Shown here one piece after another: positions 1 through 8,045 of a stretch of DNA of 64,000 nucleotides. Source of the stretch: JAJDTQ01 sp963422385. GTDB taxonomy: Bacteria; Desulfobacterota; Binatia; UBA9968; JAJDTQ01. The notes beneath the pieces were generated by a model. The model did no database searches. It worked only from the letters and a program-made list of their open reading frames with translations, and had not been told where the DNA came from. The DNA is taken from positions 2,356,001 through 2,420,000 of the forward strand of contig OY729432.1 in the NCBI GenBank assembly GCA_963422385.1, given 5' to 3'. A program made the translations under genes and the position numbers. Each line of letters opens with the position of its first letter. Positions within the stretch are counted from its first letter, which is position 1.

Positions 1-422
1 TTGGGCAGCGTCGCCATGCCCACCGCGGAGCGGGCATGCTTGCCGATGCTCTCGCCGAACACTTCCACCATCAGGTCCGAAAAGCCGTTGATGACCTGCG
101 GGGTTTTCTGGAAATCCGGATCGGCGTTCACCATGCCCAGCACCTTGACGATGCAGCGAACGCGGTCGAGGCTTCCGATCTCCGCCCTCAGGGTGGCCAG
201 GACGTTCAGCGCCGTCTGGCGCGCGGCCCGGTAGCCCTCTTCCACGGTCAGGTCGCGGCCCAGCTTGCCGCGGGAGACGGGTTTCCCGTCGTCGCCCAGG
301 GGGCCGTGTCCGGCCAGGTACAGCAACGAGCCTGTTCTCACGGCACTGACGTAGTTTGCCATGGGCCGGGGCAGCGGCGGCAGGCTCAGATTCAACCCCT
401 TCAAACGTTCTTCCGCGCTCAT
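1..422 (-). CDS. RidA/YjgF family protein (3' end outside window)
   Basis: The N-terminal 140 residues of a RidA-like protein (enamine/imine deaminase superfamily). It opens MSAEERLKGLNLSLPPLPRP and continues with a YLAGHGPLGDDG stretch, where the family usually carries its SGQ-type strand, and a NVLATLRAEIGSLDRV helix typical of the YjgF fold. The start at 422 has an AGGAGGTCCAC Shine-Dalgarno region just upstream. The family usually has 125-155 residues, so only a few residues should be missing beyond position 1. It lies 45 bp downstream of an FMN-dependent 2-hydroxyacid dehydrogenase on the same strand, so removal of reactive imine by-products is a reasonable guess. The substrate is unknown. 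The longer plus-strand frame here is antisense. Confidence 0.85.
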   Translation of the reverse strand, partial: MSAEERLKGLNLSLPPLPRPMANYVSAVRTGSLLYLAGHGPLGDDGKPVSRGKLGRDLTVEEGYRAARQTALNVLATLRAEIGSLDRVRCIVKVLGMVNADPDFQKTPQVINGFSDLMVEVFGESIGKHARSAVGMATLP

Positions 423-467
423 GTGGACCTCCTCGGTGTTCTGTCCCCCAATGGCCGGCTGCGGCCC

Positions 468-1511
468 CTACATCCCTCTGAACCAGACGTTGTTCGGGTC
501 CAGGCTGAGAAGCGCCGGCGTGATGTCCTCTATGGCGGGAGTACCGGTCATGATCATGACTCGTTGCAGTTCGTCCGTGAAGATCGACAGCACCCGGGCC
601 ACGCCCTCGGGTCCGGCGGCGCCGAGACCCCAGCAGATGGGCCGTCCGAGCAGAACGGCCCTGGCGCCCAGAGCCAGCGCCTTGGCGATGTCGCCGCCCC
701 TGCGTGCGCCGCTGTCGAGGAGCACCGGAACCCGGTTGCCGGCGGCATCCACGATCTCCGGCAGCACCTCGACCGCGGCGCGATTGAAGTCGAGAATGCG
801 GCCGCCGTGATTGGACACCACCAGGCAGTCCGCCCCGGCATCGATGGCGATGCGCGCGTCGTCGGGATTCATGATTCCCTTCACCACTACGGGGACGGAC
901 ACTTCATGCTTGAGCCAGGTCACGTCATTCGGCGACGAAAGGTGCACGGTGCGGGGCTTGCCGTCCGAGGACAGGGGGACCCGATCCCTCAGCTTCGTGG
1001 GCTGCAGCGTGTCCATGGTGAGGCCCACCGCGGCGTACCCGATCTCGTCCGCGCGGCGTATCGCGCTCAGCACCTTGTCGCGTCCCTTGCTGAGGTACGC
1101 CATGTATACCAGGGGCGAGGAAATCCCTTCCGCCCACTGGTCCACCGTGGACTGTGTAGCGCCGCTGATGAAGACCATGGTCCCGAACAGGCTGCCGCCT
1201 TCCGCCACCTCGTGCTCGCCGTTCTTCCGCAGCAGCCGGAAGCTACCCACCGGGCCGATCAGCGCCGGAGACGGCAGCCGGCGGCCGAACAGCTCGATGG
1301 AGGTGTCCGGGTCGGTGACGTCGTGAAAGATCCGCTGACGGAAGAGCAGCCGGTCCAACGCGGTGCGGTTCCGCTTCCGCGTGGACTCGCTCTCGGCGGC
1401 TCCCATGACGTGCTCGATGGCCTCCGGTCTGACCCGGTAGCCGAACAGCGTATGGAGCTCATCCAGGCTCAGGTTCTCGATCGGTTTCTGTTCAAGCAGT
1501 TGAAGGCTCAT
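468..1511 (-). CDS. FMN-dependent alpha-hydroxy-acid dehydrogenase/oxidase
   Basis: 347 residues of the glycolate oxidase/lactate dehydrogenase (LldD) TIM-barrel family, which oxidises L-2-hydroxy acids to 2-oxo acids. N-terminal part: LFRQRIFHDVTDPDTSIELF and the FMN-binding ALIGPVGSF. C-terminal part: VVVKGIMNPDDA (FMN-contacting lysine), the catalytic His/Arg motif SNHGGR, and DSGARRGGDIAKALALGA followed by LLGRP, which hold the FMN phosphate. The start at 1511 (MSLQLLEQ) is preferred over an in-frame start 25 codons upstream because GCGGGGGAAACC precedes it. A RidA-like gene follows 45 bp downstream. Subfamily (lactate, glycolate, mandelate or other) cannot be set from sequence alone. Confidence 0.88.
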   Translation of the reverse strand: MSLQLLEQKPIENLSLDELHTLFGYRVRPEAIEHVMGAAESESTRKRNRTALDRLLFRQRIFHDVTDPDTSIELFGRRLPSPALIGPVGSFRLLRKNGEHEVAEGGSLFGTMVFISGATQSTVDQWAEGISSPLVYMAYLSKGRDKVLSAIRRADEIGYAAVGLTMDTLQPTKLRDRVPLSSDGKPRTVHLSSPNDVTWLKHEVSVPVVVKGIMNPDDARIAIDAGADCLVVSNHGGRILDFNRAAVEVLPEIVDAAGNRVPVLLDSGARRGGDIAKALALGARAVLLGRPICWGLGAAGPEGVARVLSIFTDELQRVMIMTGTPAIEDITPALLSLDPNNVWFRGM

Positions 1512-1582
1512 GGTTTCCCCCGCAGATGAATTCAGGACAAAATCCTGGTGTCGTCGTGAGACACCACACCGGATCTCCGGAC

Positions 1583-2566
1583 TCACGTATCATCAATCAT
1601 CCGGAACTGGAGCAACAGCGTCCTCTGGAACGGCAGGAAGTTGTCGTCGGACAACACGTAGAGGAATGTCCGTCCCGCGCGATCCTGCCTGACCGCGAGT
1701 CCCTCGAAGTTGTCCACCGTCAGCGGATGCTCCAGATGGGCGACGGTCTCGCCGTGGACCCTCGCCCCGGCCACCAGGCTGGCTCTCGAAAGCCGAGTGA
1801 CCCGGGCGAGCATGGCGATCATGTTGAATTTCCGTTCGAGCAGCAGCACGTCGCCGTCGGGCAGGGCTGCGAGGTCCGTGGGACTGAATCCCTCCCTTGG
1901 AACGTAGGAGATCCCTTGGGCTGCGCCGTTCTTCATGAGCCAACCCTTGAGCCCGCCCTCGTCGTTGGCGTGCCTCTCGGTAACCCCCAGGACGGTGCCG
2001 TCGGGCAGGACCGTGATCCCTTCGAGGCCTCCGTTGTGGGGTGCATTGGTCAAGTCGCGAGGTGTCGCTACCGGCGCGGGATGAGCGTTGAGGTTACTTG
2101 GATATCTCCAGATCCGGTGGTGTTGCTCGAACGAGACGAGGAAGGAACCATCGGGGTTTCGCACCAGGCCTTCGGCGTCTCCCTGCAAGTGGTTGACCCC
2201 GTGGCCCGTCGGAGTCAGAAGGGGGGCGTAGCGCCAGGAATCGGCGGCGATGAGACGGCCGTCAGCGTCGTGCGTCAACTCCGCGGTGATCCAGTTGCCG
2301 CGGTCCGATATGGCGCGGAGCCGCTTGCCGTCCGGGCTGACGTCCAGGCCGGAAAGTCCGCCGAAGCTCCAATGACTCGACGATAGCTCAAAACCGCTGA
2401 GAAACACGAGCCTTCCGACCGTCTTCACGCCCGGCCTTTGCGGGTTCAACTCCACCGGCACTGCCTTGACCTGGATCTCCCCGGCAAGGCCGCCGCCGGC
2501 CAGGGCCAGCAACATCGCCAGCGCACAGGCCGGGCGGATCCGCCGCGCGTTCCGGGCTGTCCGCAT
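1583..2566 (-). CDS. Secreted esterase-like/phytase-like beta-propeller protein
   Basis: 327 residues. An N-terminal signal peptide (basic start MRTARNARR, then an Ala/Leu-rich core ending near GGGLAG) is followed by repeats of the phytase-like family, for example FGGLSGLDVSPDGKRL, DAEGLVRNPDGSFLVSFEQH and GGLEGITVLPDGTVLGVTE. These are the Gly-Leu-(Asp/Glu)-hydrophobic plus acidic motifs of the esterase-like-activity-of-phytase domain. It should be exported to the periplasm. Its ATG shares one base with the folK stop (TGATG), so translation is probably coupled to the pterin genes although no functional link is evident. The start at 2566 is chosen for this overlap and the signal peptide; an upstream in-frame start at 2656 lies inside folK. 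Substrate unknown. Confidence 0.8.
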   Translation of the reverse strand: MRTARNARRIRPACALAMLLALAGGGLAGEIQVKAVPVELNPQRPGVKTVGRLVFLSGFELSSSHWSFGGLSGLDVSPDGKRLRAISDRGNWITAELTHDADGRLIAADSWRYAPLLTPTGHGVNHLQGDAEGLVRNPDGSFLVSFEQHHRIWRYPSNLNAHPAPVATPRDLTNAPHNGGLEGITVLPDGTVLGVTERHANDEGGLKGWLMKNGAAQGISYVPREGFSPTDLAALPDGDVLLLERKFNMIAMLARVTRLSRASLVAGARVHGETVAHLEHPLTVDNFEGLAVRQDRAGRTFLYVLSDDNFLPFQRTLLLQFRMIDDT

Positions 2567-2949
2567 CACAGCTTCAAGTCCGGCAAGACCGCCAGCACGG
2601 TCTCGCGCAGATAGTCCCGGGTGTAGAGATCCTGATCCATGACCTCGCCGTTCCACACGACGATGTCGAGATCGATGGTCCGGGGGCCGTATCGGTTCTC
2701 TCCGGGTTGACGTCCGAGCAGGACCTCGATGGCCTTGAGGTCTGCCTTCAAACGCCGGCGGTCGACCCGGGTCTCCAGCAACAGGGCGCCGTTGGTGAAA
2801 TCCGGTTGGCGGAGGTAGCCGACGGGGCTCGTCTCCACCAGGGGCGATTCGGCTACGATCACGTGCCGTTCGGCGATCCGCTCCCGCGCCTTGGGCAGAT
2901 TGATCTCGGGCTCGATGTTGGACCCGACGCCGATGACGGCCTGGTTCAT
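2566..2949 (-). CDS. folK: 2-amino-4-hydroxy-6-hydroxymethyldihydropteridine pyrophosphokinase (short form)
   Basis: HPPK transfers pyrophosphate from ATP to 6-hydroxymethyl-dihydropterin, the step before dihydropteroate synthase. The N-terminus AVIGVGSNIEPEINLPKA matches the family start. SPLVETSPVGYLRQPDFTNG and the Mg/ATP motif RYGPRTIDLDIV, with its two key aspartates, are present. The protein is only 127 residues against roughly 155-165 usually: it ends soon after the active-site strand and lacks the HPR(L/M)xxRxFVL segment that normally follows. It lies 4 bp downstream of the pterin aldolase-like gene, and its stop overlaps the next start. The start MNQAVIG at 2949 fits the family; an alternative five codons upstream also exists. 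Confidence 0.85.
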   Translation of the reverse strand: MNQAVIGVGSNIEPEINLPKARERIAERHVIVAESPLVETSPVGYLRQPDFTNGALLLETRVDRRRLKADLKAIEVLLGRQPGENRYGPRTIDLDIVVWNGEVMDQDLYTRDYLRETVLAVLPDLKL

Positions 2950-2953
2950 GTCG

Positions 2954-3331
2954 TTACAGGCCACTTGTCCTTTCCGCCGAGCATTCCACGGAAACGGAAT
3001 CGGTGTAGCGGAGCGCGGTGGGCTTGGCCACCCGGACCCGTGCGCGTTGGATCCGGACGTCTTCCATGACCATCATCAGCAGGTGGTCGCAAAGCTTCTC
3101 GATGAGAAAGAACGACGACCGCTCCACTTCAGCGATGATCCGTTTGTTGAGCCGTTTGTAGTCCACGGTTTCGTCGAGGGTGTCGCGGGTGAAGACCGTG
3201 CCGGGCGCCAACTCCAGCTCGACGTTGACGACCACGTCCTGCTTCGTGTCCCGCTCCCAGTCGTTAACGCCGATGATGGTCCGGAGCCGCAGGTTCCCGA
3301 TGGTGATCTTGACCGGATTTCGTTGGATCAT
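2954..3331 (-). CDS. Dihydroneopterin aldolase/epimerase family protein, FolX-like
   Basis: 125 residues of the tunnel-fold FolB/FolX family. IGNLRLRTIIGVNDWERDTK, QDVVVNVELEL, LDETVDYKRLNKRI and ALRYTDSVSV resemble what I recall of E. coli FolX (7,8-dihydroneopterin triphosphate epimerase: IKNLRLRTFIGI, ALRYADSVS) more closely than typical FolB. The conserved glutamate in the LIEKLCDHLL helix is present. It sits between a FolM-like reductase and folK, so it could either supply the aldolase step for folate or act in tetrahydromonapterin synthesis as FolX does. The motif resemblance favours FolX; the neighbour folK favours an aldolase role. Confidence 0.82.
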   Translation of the reverse strand: MIQRNPVKITIGNLRLRTIIGVNDWERDTKQDVVVNVELELAPGTVFTRDTLDETVDYKRLNKRIIAEVERSSFFLIEKLCDHLLMMVMEDVRIQRARVRVAKPTALRYTDSVSVECSAERTSGL

Positions 3332-3348
3332 GGCGCCTTGGTGTGAGA

Positions 3349-4080
3349 CTACAGGTGCTCCCCGCCGTCAACGTAGATGCATTCGCCCGTGACGAAGGGA
3401 TTGTCCAGCAGGAACAGCACCGCGGCGACCAAGTTAGCCGTGTTGCCCGTACGTTTCAAGGGCAGGCCGGCGCTGCGCCGTTCGAGCTCGTCCACCACAC
3501 CGCCCGGTGGCGGCAGGATCATGCCCGGGGACACGCCGTTGACCCGGATGGCCGGTCCCAGTTCGCGGGCCGCCATCCGGGTGAGATCGAGAAGCGCCTT
3601 TTTCGACAGCGTGTAGGCGGCGTGGTGCGGGTCCGACCGGCTGACACGGGTGTCGAGGATGTTGATGATCTGGCCTTGGGCACAGCCTTCGGCAAACGCC
3701 TGGGTCAGAAAGAAAGGCGCCTTGAAGTTGACGTTGAAATGGCGCTCGAACAGTTCGCGGCCGGTTCCCGCGAGGGTGCCGCGTTCGAAAACGGAGGCGT
3801 TGTTGATGAGGACGTTCAGGTGGGAGAAGTGTTTCCGCACGCTGGGGATCAGGGCGGTCATCTCCTGGTGACCGCCGAGGTCGCAACGGAACAGCCGGCA
3901 CCGCCGGCCCAGTTCCTCGATCTCTGCCGCGGTACGTTCGGCCGACTCCGCGGAGGCAAGATAGTGGAGCGCGATGTCATAACCACGCTGCGCCAGTGCA
4001 AGGGCCATGGCGGCGCCGATGCGCCGGGCTCCGCCGGTAACGAGGGCAGCCCCCTTTGGCGTGGACATGGCGGTCATCAT
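3349..4080 (-). CDS. Short-chain dehydrogenase, pteridine reductase/FolM type
   Basis: 243 residues, classical SDR. It carries TGGARRIG, the TGxxxRxG form typical of pteridine reductases (PTR1/FolM) rather than the common TGxxxGxG; NNAS at about residue 92; the catalytic YTLSK (Tyr-x3-Lys) near residue 155; and a C-terminal FVTGECIYVDGGEHL. It is the first gene of a tight minus-strand set with FolX-like and FolK proteins, which strengthens a role reducing dihydropterin or dihydromonapterin to the tetrahydro form. It might also replace dihydrofolate reductase activity, as in organisms lacking FolA, though folA could lie elsewhere. Start could be 4080 or 4068 (MSTPKG). Confidence 0.85.
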   Translation of the reverse strand: MMTAMSTPKGAALVTGGARRIGAAMALALAQRGYDIALHYLASAESAERTAAEIEELGRRCRLFRCDLGGHQEMTALIPSVRKHFSHLNVLINNASVFERGTLAGTGRELFERHFNVNFKAPFFLTQAFAEGCAQGQIINILDTRVSRSDPHHAAYTLSKKALLDLTRMAARELGPAIRVNGVSPGMILPPPGGVVDELERRSAGLPLKRTGNTANLVAAVLFLLDNPFVTGECIYVDGGEHL

Positions 4081-4200
4081 ACCCCGTTCAAGGCCGGCCC
4101 GCGAACGTCAGACGCGCGGGCCACGGCCGGAATCGCCGGACCGCCCGCTACTCGGGTTGCCAGAGAATCGCCGCGATGTGCCGATCTAGGGGCCTGACCG

Positions 4201-5046
4201 CTACGGTCTTCTCTTGGCGAGGACGTCGAGCACTTCCTCGACACCGGGTCCCGGGTCGCGGTGGTCCTTGAACGGGGCCAAGCGGCGGTAAAGGTCGGCG
4301 GCGGCGTCGTGGAATCCCGTGGGGAGTCCCGCGGCCCCGAAACTGACGGCGATCTCCTCCATCTCGCCCACGTAACGCCAACCTTTGGGCGCCGCTACCG
4401 AGGCGGCGCGTTCACTCTTGCGGACGAGGTCGGGTCGGGATCCCGCCCATTCCCGGAGCAGCGCCTCCTCTACGCCTTCCGTGGCCGCCAGCGCGCGGAT
4501 GGCGAGGATGAGCGCGTCGCTGCCCTTGGTCCAGGCGGCGTAGGTCATCTTCAGAGCGGATGCGGCCCCCGGCCCACCCCCGATGACCTTGGCATCGAGC
4601 AGGCTGCCGGAGAACAACTGCGCGACCTCCTCGGCGCCGGCCCCCGAAAGATAGAGGCGCGTGGTTCCCGGTTTCCGCACCGGCGGGCCGATGATGCCGC
4701 CGTCGACGAAGCGGGCTTCGGACCTGCCGACAGCAGCTCCCACGCGTTGCGCGGTGGCCCGGGATACGGCATTGGCGTCGATGTAGATCCCGGCAAAGCC
4801 CAGATCGGCCACGTCTTGCGCGACTTCCTCGGCAGCGTGGGGCGGGCATACGGAAAGAACCGCGTCGCTCTCGCGGACGGCCTCGGCCAGCGTCGCCACC
4901 TCGACCAGGCCTGCCTCCCGAGCCCTCCGACGGCTTCCTTCGCTCCTTCCGTCGGAAACCCACAGCGCTCGGGCGCCGTTTACCGCGGCGCCGACGGTGG
5001 CGCCCATATTGCCGGGATGCAGCAGCGCAAGGGTCTTGATCTCCAT
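4201..5046 (-). CDS. NAD(P)-binding 6-phosphogluconate/hydroxyisobutyrate dehydrogenase-like oxidoreductase
   Basis: 281 residues. A Rossmann N-terminus (LALLHPGNMGATVGAAV, variant of GxGxMG) is followed by EAVRESDAVLSVCPPHAA and FVDGGIIGPPVRKPGTTRLY, which corresponds to the substrate-binding DGxIxG loop of the beta-hydroxyacid dehydrogenase family. The helix GGPGAASALKMTYAAWTKG contains the lysine that is catalytic in that family. The C-terminal part resembles the DUF1932 domain often attached to this fold. It lies 10 bp downstream of an unknown protein and a UbiD-type decarboxylase on the same strand, so it may act on the same compound. Substrate unknown. Confidence 0.82.
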   Translation of the reverse strand: MEIKTLALLHPGNMGATVGAAVNGARALWVSDGRSEGSRRRAREAGLVEVATLAEAVRESDAVLSVCPPHAAEEVAQDVADLGFAGIYIDANAVSRATAQRVGAAVGRSEARFVDGGIIGPPVRKPGTTRLYLSGAGAEEVAQLFSGSLLDAKVIGGGPGAASALKMTYAAWTKGSDALILAIRALAATEGVEEALLREWAGSRPDLVRKSERAASVAAPKGWRYVGEMEEIAVSFGAAGLPTGFHDAAADLYRRLAPFKDHRDPGPGVEEVLDVLAKRRP

Positions 5047-5056
5047 GTCTCCTCGT

Positions 5057-6019
5057 TCATTCGGGCAACATCTTCAACGCGGAGACGCAGTCGCGTCCAT
5101 CCTCGCACCGAACCACCGACGCCAGGAACAGCACGGACCTGGACTCGATCAGCTTTCGTTGCATGTCTTCGTCCAATGCCTGCCAGATCCGTTGCTTTGC
5201 CGACCAGAGGAACGCAGCCCCGCCGGTGATCGCCAGCGGCACGGCCACCGGCCCCAAGGTCACTCCCAGCAAACTCAAACCCGTGAGAGAGGCGGCCGCG
5301 GCGCCGCCCCACAAAGCGCTTCTGCCCACGTCTTTCGCCGCGTCCGTGGCGCCGGCCTTCCACGACTTCCGACCCTTCCGGACGTGAAGAACGTTCTCGG
5401 CACAGGTGATGGGCAACTCCATCAATGCGCCCGACAGCGCGCCTCTGGCGGTAGCGCCGGCAAAGTTCCGGACGCCATGGACGAGGCCGGTCTTCAGGTT
5501 GTCGAAGCGGGCCGCTTTCAGTTCGCCCGGCGTCGTGTTCCTCGAACCGCGTGCGCGGTTGATCGAAGCCTTCTCGAAGATGACATTGCCGGGGTCGCCC
5601 GCTTTCGTCGGGTCATTGCCGACCGAAGTGATGTGACTCACGTCGTGGCGTTTGAGAAACTCCCGGATGGTCTTCTCGCTCAGCTTCACGCTGGTGGGTA
5701 TGGATTCGAACAGTCTATCCGCGGCTACCCCGCCCCTCCTGCTGCCAAGCGATCTGGCCACATCCGGCAGGTCCTTCAATACGCGCGGCACGCGCGCGGT
5801 CCCTTTGACCACGAGCTGCGCGCAGACAGACCATTCGACCTCCATCGGAGCCGCCGCCATCCGTCGAGTGGCTCTGCCCACGATGGCGCCGGCCAGCTTC
5901 AACGATTCGTACACCGTTTCGGGCAGCACGGTGCCCTTCATGGTGCGGCCGGCCGACGCCGCGGCTCGTTCCAGTCCGTTCAACATGCCGTCAAGGTCTT
6001 CATCCCGAATGGTCTCCAT
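5057..6019 (-). CDS. Unknown protein with a possible HNH-like motif and hydrophobic C-terminal segment
   Basis: 320 residues, not assigned to a family. A charged N-terminal half is followed by RHDVSHITSVGN, GDPGNVIFEKASINRARGSR and TTPGELKAARFDN (about residues 125-175). The spacing of His, Asn and NRARG is reminiscent of HNH/toxin-type nuclease cores, but this is a loose resemblance. A Gly/Ala-rich hydrophobic stretch (about residues 238-275, ASLTGLSLLGVTLGPVAVPL) could cross or insert into a membrane. The start at 6019 is chosen for GGGGCAAGGAA upstream. That ribosome site, the ATG and the first codons lie inside a dispersed repeat (6008-6060). It sits between a UbiD gene and a dehydrogenase gene. 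Confidence 0.6.
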   Translation of the reverse strand: METIRDEDLDGMLNGLERAAASAGRTMKGTVLPETVYESLKLAGAIVGRATRRMAAAPMEVEWSVCAQLVVKGTARVPRVLKDLPDVARSLGSRRGGVAADRLFESIPTSVKLSEKTIREFLKRHDVSHITSVGNDPTKAGDPGNVIFEKASINRARGSRNTTPGELKAARFDNLKTGLVHGVRNFAGATARGALSGALMELPITCAENVLHVRKGRKSWKAGATDAAKDVGRSALWGGAAAASLTGLSLLGVTLGPVAVPLAITGGAAFLWSAKQRIWQALDEDMQRKLIESRSVLFLASVVRCEDGRDCVSALKMLPE

Positions 6020-6060
6020 TTCCTTGCCCCTCGCTACGATTCGCTTACTCGGACTGCCTC
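6008..6060 (-). repeat. Half copy of a dispersed repeat carrying a ribosome-binding site and start codon
   Basis: Read on the minus strand this segment contains GCAGTCCGAGTAAGCGAAT, then TAGCGAG, GGCAAGGAAATGGAGACCAT. It matches, at roughly four of five bases by eye, one arm of the large inverted repeat at 51529-51693. It abuts the UbiD stop codon (6061-6063) and provides the Shine-Dalgarno region, ATG and first codons of the unknown gene at 5057-6019. Confidence 0.7.
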
Positions 6061-7683
6061 CTAGTCCTCCTCGACTTCGCTGGCCTTGACGCGCCGGGAC
6101 TTGAGCTTCTCGCCGGTCTCGAAGTAGCGTCCCTCCACCGCGAGCCTGGCTTCCTCGTCGAGCTCGTCGTCCCACTGGCCCAGGGAGTAGCCGTACCAAG
6201 GCATCTTGGGTTTGAGGGGCGGCAGCATGAACTCCTCCCATAGCTCCCGGGCGTGTTCCATGTATTCCCGCTTGGGCAGCGATACCGGCGGGAAGGGCTC
6301 CTTCTGGATCGCGTTGCAGAGCATGCCCGACTCGTCCGCGGGCAGGTGATACGACACCACGTCCGTGCCTTTGTGGTCGTCCTTGTAGAGGAAGGGCGGA
6401 GCGTGACCCTTCTCCATGCCGCCGATGATCTGCACGTCCTTGTGCGGCTTCATGCGATAGCACATGGCCCAGAACACCGCAGCCTCGTCCGCCGGATCGA
6501 TGTCCTCGTCCACGGCGATGACGATTTTTCCGACGCCGGGGTGGAAAGACGACGCGGCGTGGAGCGCGCGCCACACCTCGGCTTCCTTGGGGCGCTTCAT
6601 CTGCACGATGACGAGCTTGTAGGTGTTGGTCAGGGGCTCATGCATCTCCACCCGGATGACGCTGGTGATGCGGCAGTGGTCTCTCAGGTGCACCAGCATG
6701 AGCCGGTCGTAGCCGATCTTGCGGATGACCGACGATTCGCTCGGGGTGAGCTGGCTGAGCCATGAGACGTAGACGGCGTCTTTGCGGTGGGTGATGGCGG
6801 TTACGTCCATGAACGGGTTCAACTGCCGCGGATGCATGTACCCGTGGGACTCGCCGAACGGCCCCTCGGGCTCCACGAACTCGGTGTTGAGGCGCCCCTC
6901 GATGACGATCTCGGATTCCGCCGGCACCTGCAGGTCCACGGTCTTGCACTGGGCCATGCGGATGGGCTCGCCCACGAAACCGCCGGCGATGGCCATCTCG
7001 TCCACGCCGTAGTCGACCTTCTGCACCGATACGTAGGAGACCACCGGCGGGGCGCCGATGACCAGCGCCGCCTGGAGCGGCTCGCCGCGCTTCTGGGCGT
7101 TCTTCCAGTGGAGGTAGATGTCCTGGCCCAGTCCGGAGGGAAACACGCCGACCCGGTTGCGGGACTTGATCTGGCCGCGGTAGTTGCCGATGTTGCCGAT
7201 GCCGGTCTCCGGGTCCTTCGTGATCCAGTGGGAACAGGTGGTGTAGGGGCCGTTGTCGAAGCCGGGAGTCGAGATGGGTACCGGAAACCTGTCCAGGCCT
7301 TCGTTCTCCAGCGTCTCGCCGGTCATCACCTGTTCATGGCACGCCGGGTTGTCCATCACCACCGGGGTGATGGGATTGGAGAGGGCGTGCTTCCATTTCT
7401 TGTCCATTTCCTCGGCGCTGTTGCAGCCCATGCCCAGGAAGTAGATGGCCTTGCTGCCGGCCAGCGCGCCGACCACCACGGGAAAATCGAAACGGCGGCC
7501 GCGGGAGTCCGTGACGTTGGAGAAGTACCATGCCTTGCGTTCCTCGTCGGGAATCCCGCCCCGGTACTGCCAGCGCACCAGCGGATGCAACTCGGTGTCC
7601 TTGTTGATGGTTTGATTGATGCGGCGCAGGTGTCCCGCCTCTTCGAGTTGCCTCAGATGCTCATGTAGGTCTGCGTACCCCAT
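6061..7683 (-). CDS. UbiD-family prenyl-FMN-dependent decarboxylase
   Basis: 540 residues. UbiD enzymes reversibly (de)carboxylate aromatic or unsaturated acids using prenylated FMN made by a UbiX partner. Recognisable parts are FPVVVGALAGSKAIYFLGMG, GNIGNYRGQIKSRNRVGVFP in the flavin-binding region, the family motif FVEPEGPFGESHGYM, which carries active-site acidic residues, and the C-terminal IVIAVDEDIDPADEAAVFWA. The start at 7683 follows CAACAGGAGACTGGTA, a good ribosome site; the frame stays open upstream but there is no ribosome site there. No ubiX is seen nearby. The product is likely an aromatic-acid or related decarboxylase rather than ubiquinone-pathway UbiD, because no other quinone genes are adjacent. 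Confidence 0.88.
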   Translation of the reverse strand: MGYADLHEHLRQLEEAGHLRRINQTINKDTELHPLVRWQYRGGIPDEERKAWYFSNVTDSRGRRFDFPVVVGALAGSKAIYFLGMGCNSAEEMDKKWKHALSNPITPVVMDNPACHEQVMTGETLENEGLDRFPVPISTPGFDNGPYTTCSHWITKDPETGIGNIGNYRGQIKSRNRVGVFPSGLGQDIYLHWKNAQKRGEPLQAALVIGAPPVVSYVSVQKVDYGVDEMAIAGGFVGEPIRMAQCKTVDLQVPAESEIVIEGRLNTEFVEPEGPFGESHGYMHPRQLNPFMDVTAITHRKDAVYVSWLSQLTPSESSVIRKIGYDRLMLVHLRDHCRITSVIRVEMHEPLTNTYKLVIVQMKRPKEAEVWRALHAASSFHPGVGKIVIAVDEDIDPADEAAVFWAMCYRMKPHKDVQIIGGMEKGHAPPFLYKDDHKGTDVVSYHLPADESGMLCNAIQKEPFPPVSLPKREYMEHARELWEEFMLPPLKPKMPWYGYSLGQWDDELDEEARLAVEGRYFETGEKLKSRRVKASEVEED

Positions 7684-7969
7684 TACCAGTCTCCTGTTGT
7701 TCGAAACGATTTCTCGATGAAGTCGCGGTGAGTTCCCGCAACCCCGTGCGGCACAAGCCCGGATATCGGGGCTCCCGGCGCTTGTCGGAAAGAAACGGAT
7801 GGCTCCAGAGTGAAACCGTAAAAATAGCCGATGGCGTCCCGGCGTGTCAAATTGGCTGGGACGACGGCCCGAGGGAAACCGCCGGCATCCGGCGATGAAA
7901 TGGTTTCGTTTCTGGAGTACGGCAGTCCCCGGAGTGCGTAGTCCCACCCCGAAGCCTTGGCCCGTTCAC

Positions 7970-7998
7970 TTGCTTTCGCCCCCCGCGTTGGCTAGCCT
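7970..7998 (+). promoter_or_regulatory. Candidate sigma70-type promoter of the M20 gene
   Basis: TTGCTT at 7970-7975 and TAGCCT at 7993-7998 are separated by exactly 17 bases. Each hexamer matches the consensus at only three positions, so support comes mainly from spacing and from the position about 50 bases before the ATG at 8046. Confidence 0.35.
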
Positions 7999-8028
7999 CC
8001 GGGCTGCAATTCCTCCGGGCTGCAATTC
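7997..8028 (+). repeat. Perfect 16-bp tandem duplication before the M20 start
   Basis: CTCCGGGCTGCAATTC occurs twice back to back, at 7997-8012 and 8013-8028. It overlaps the end of the candidate -10 box and precedes the AAGGGGGG ribosome-site region. It could be a recent slippage event or a pair of operator half-sites. Confidence 0.9.
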
Positions 8029-8045
8029 AAGGGGGGTCTCCAACC

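Larger units (their letters stand above)
7684..8045. other. Divergent intergenic region between UbiD and M20 genes
   Basis: About 360 bases without a supported gene. The plus-strand side holds a weak promoter-like pair and a 16-bp tandem duplication directly before the broken M20 gene; these are listed separately. Nothing else is recognised in it. A minus-strand frame runs through it as an upstream extension of the UbiD reading frame but has no ribosome site. Confidence 0.6.

Noticed and set aside
36..1529. Long plus-strand frame of about 500 codons opposite RidA and the FMN dehydrogenase
   Set aside because: It is antisense to two recognisable genes, is rich in His, Arg, Val and Gln as expected for GC-rich shadows, and has no family motifs or ribosome site.
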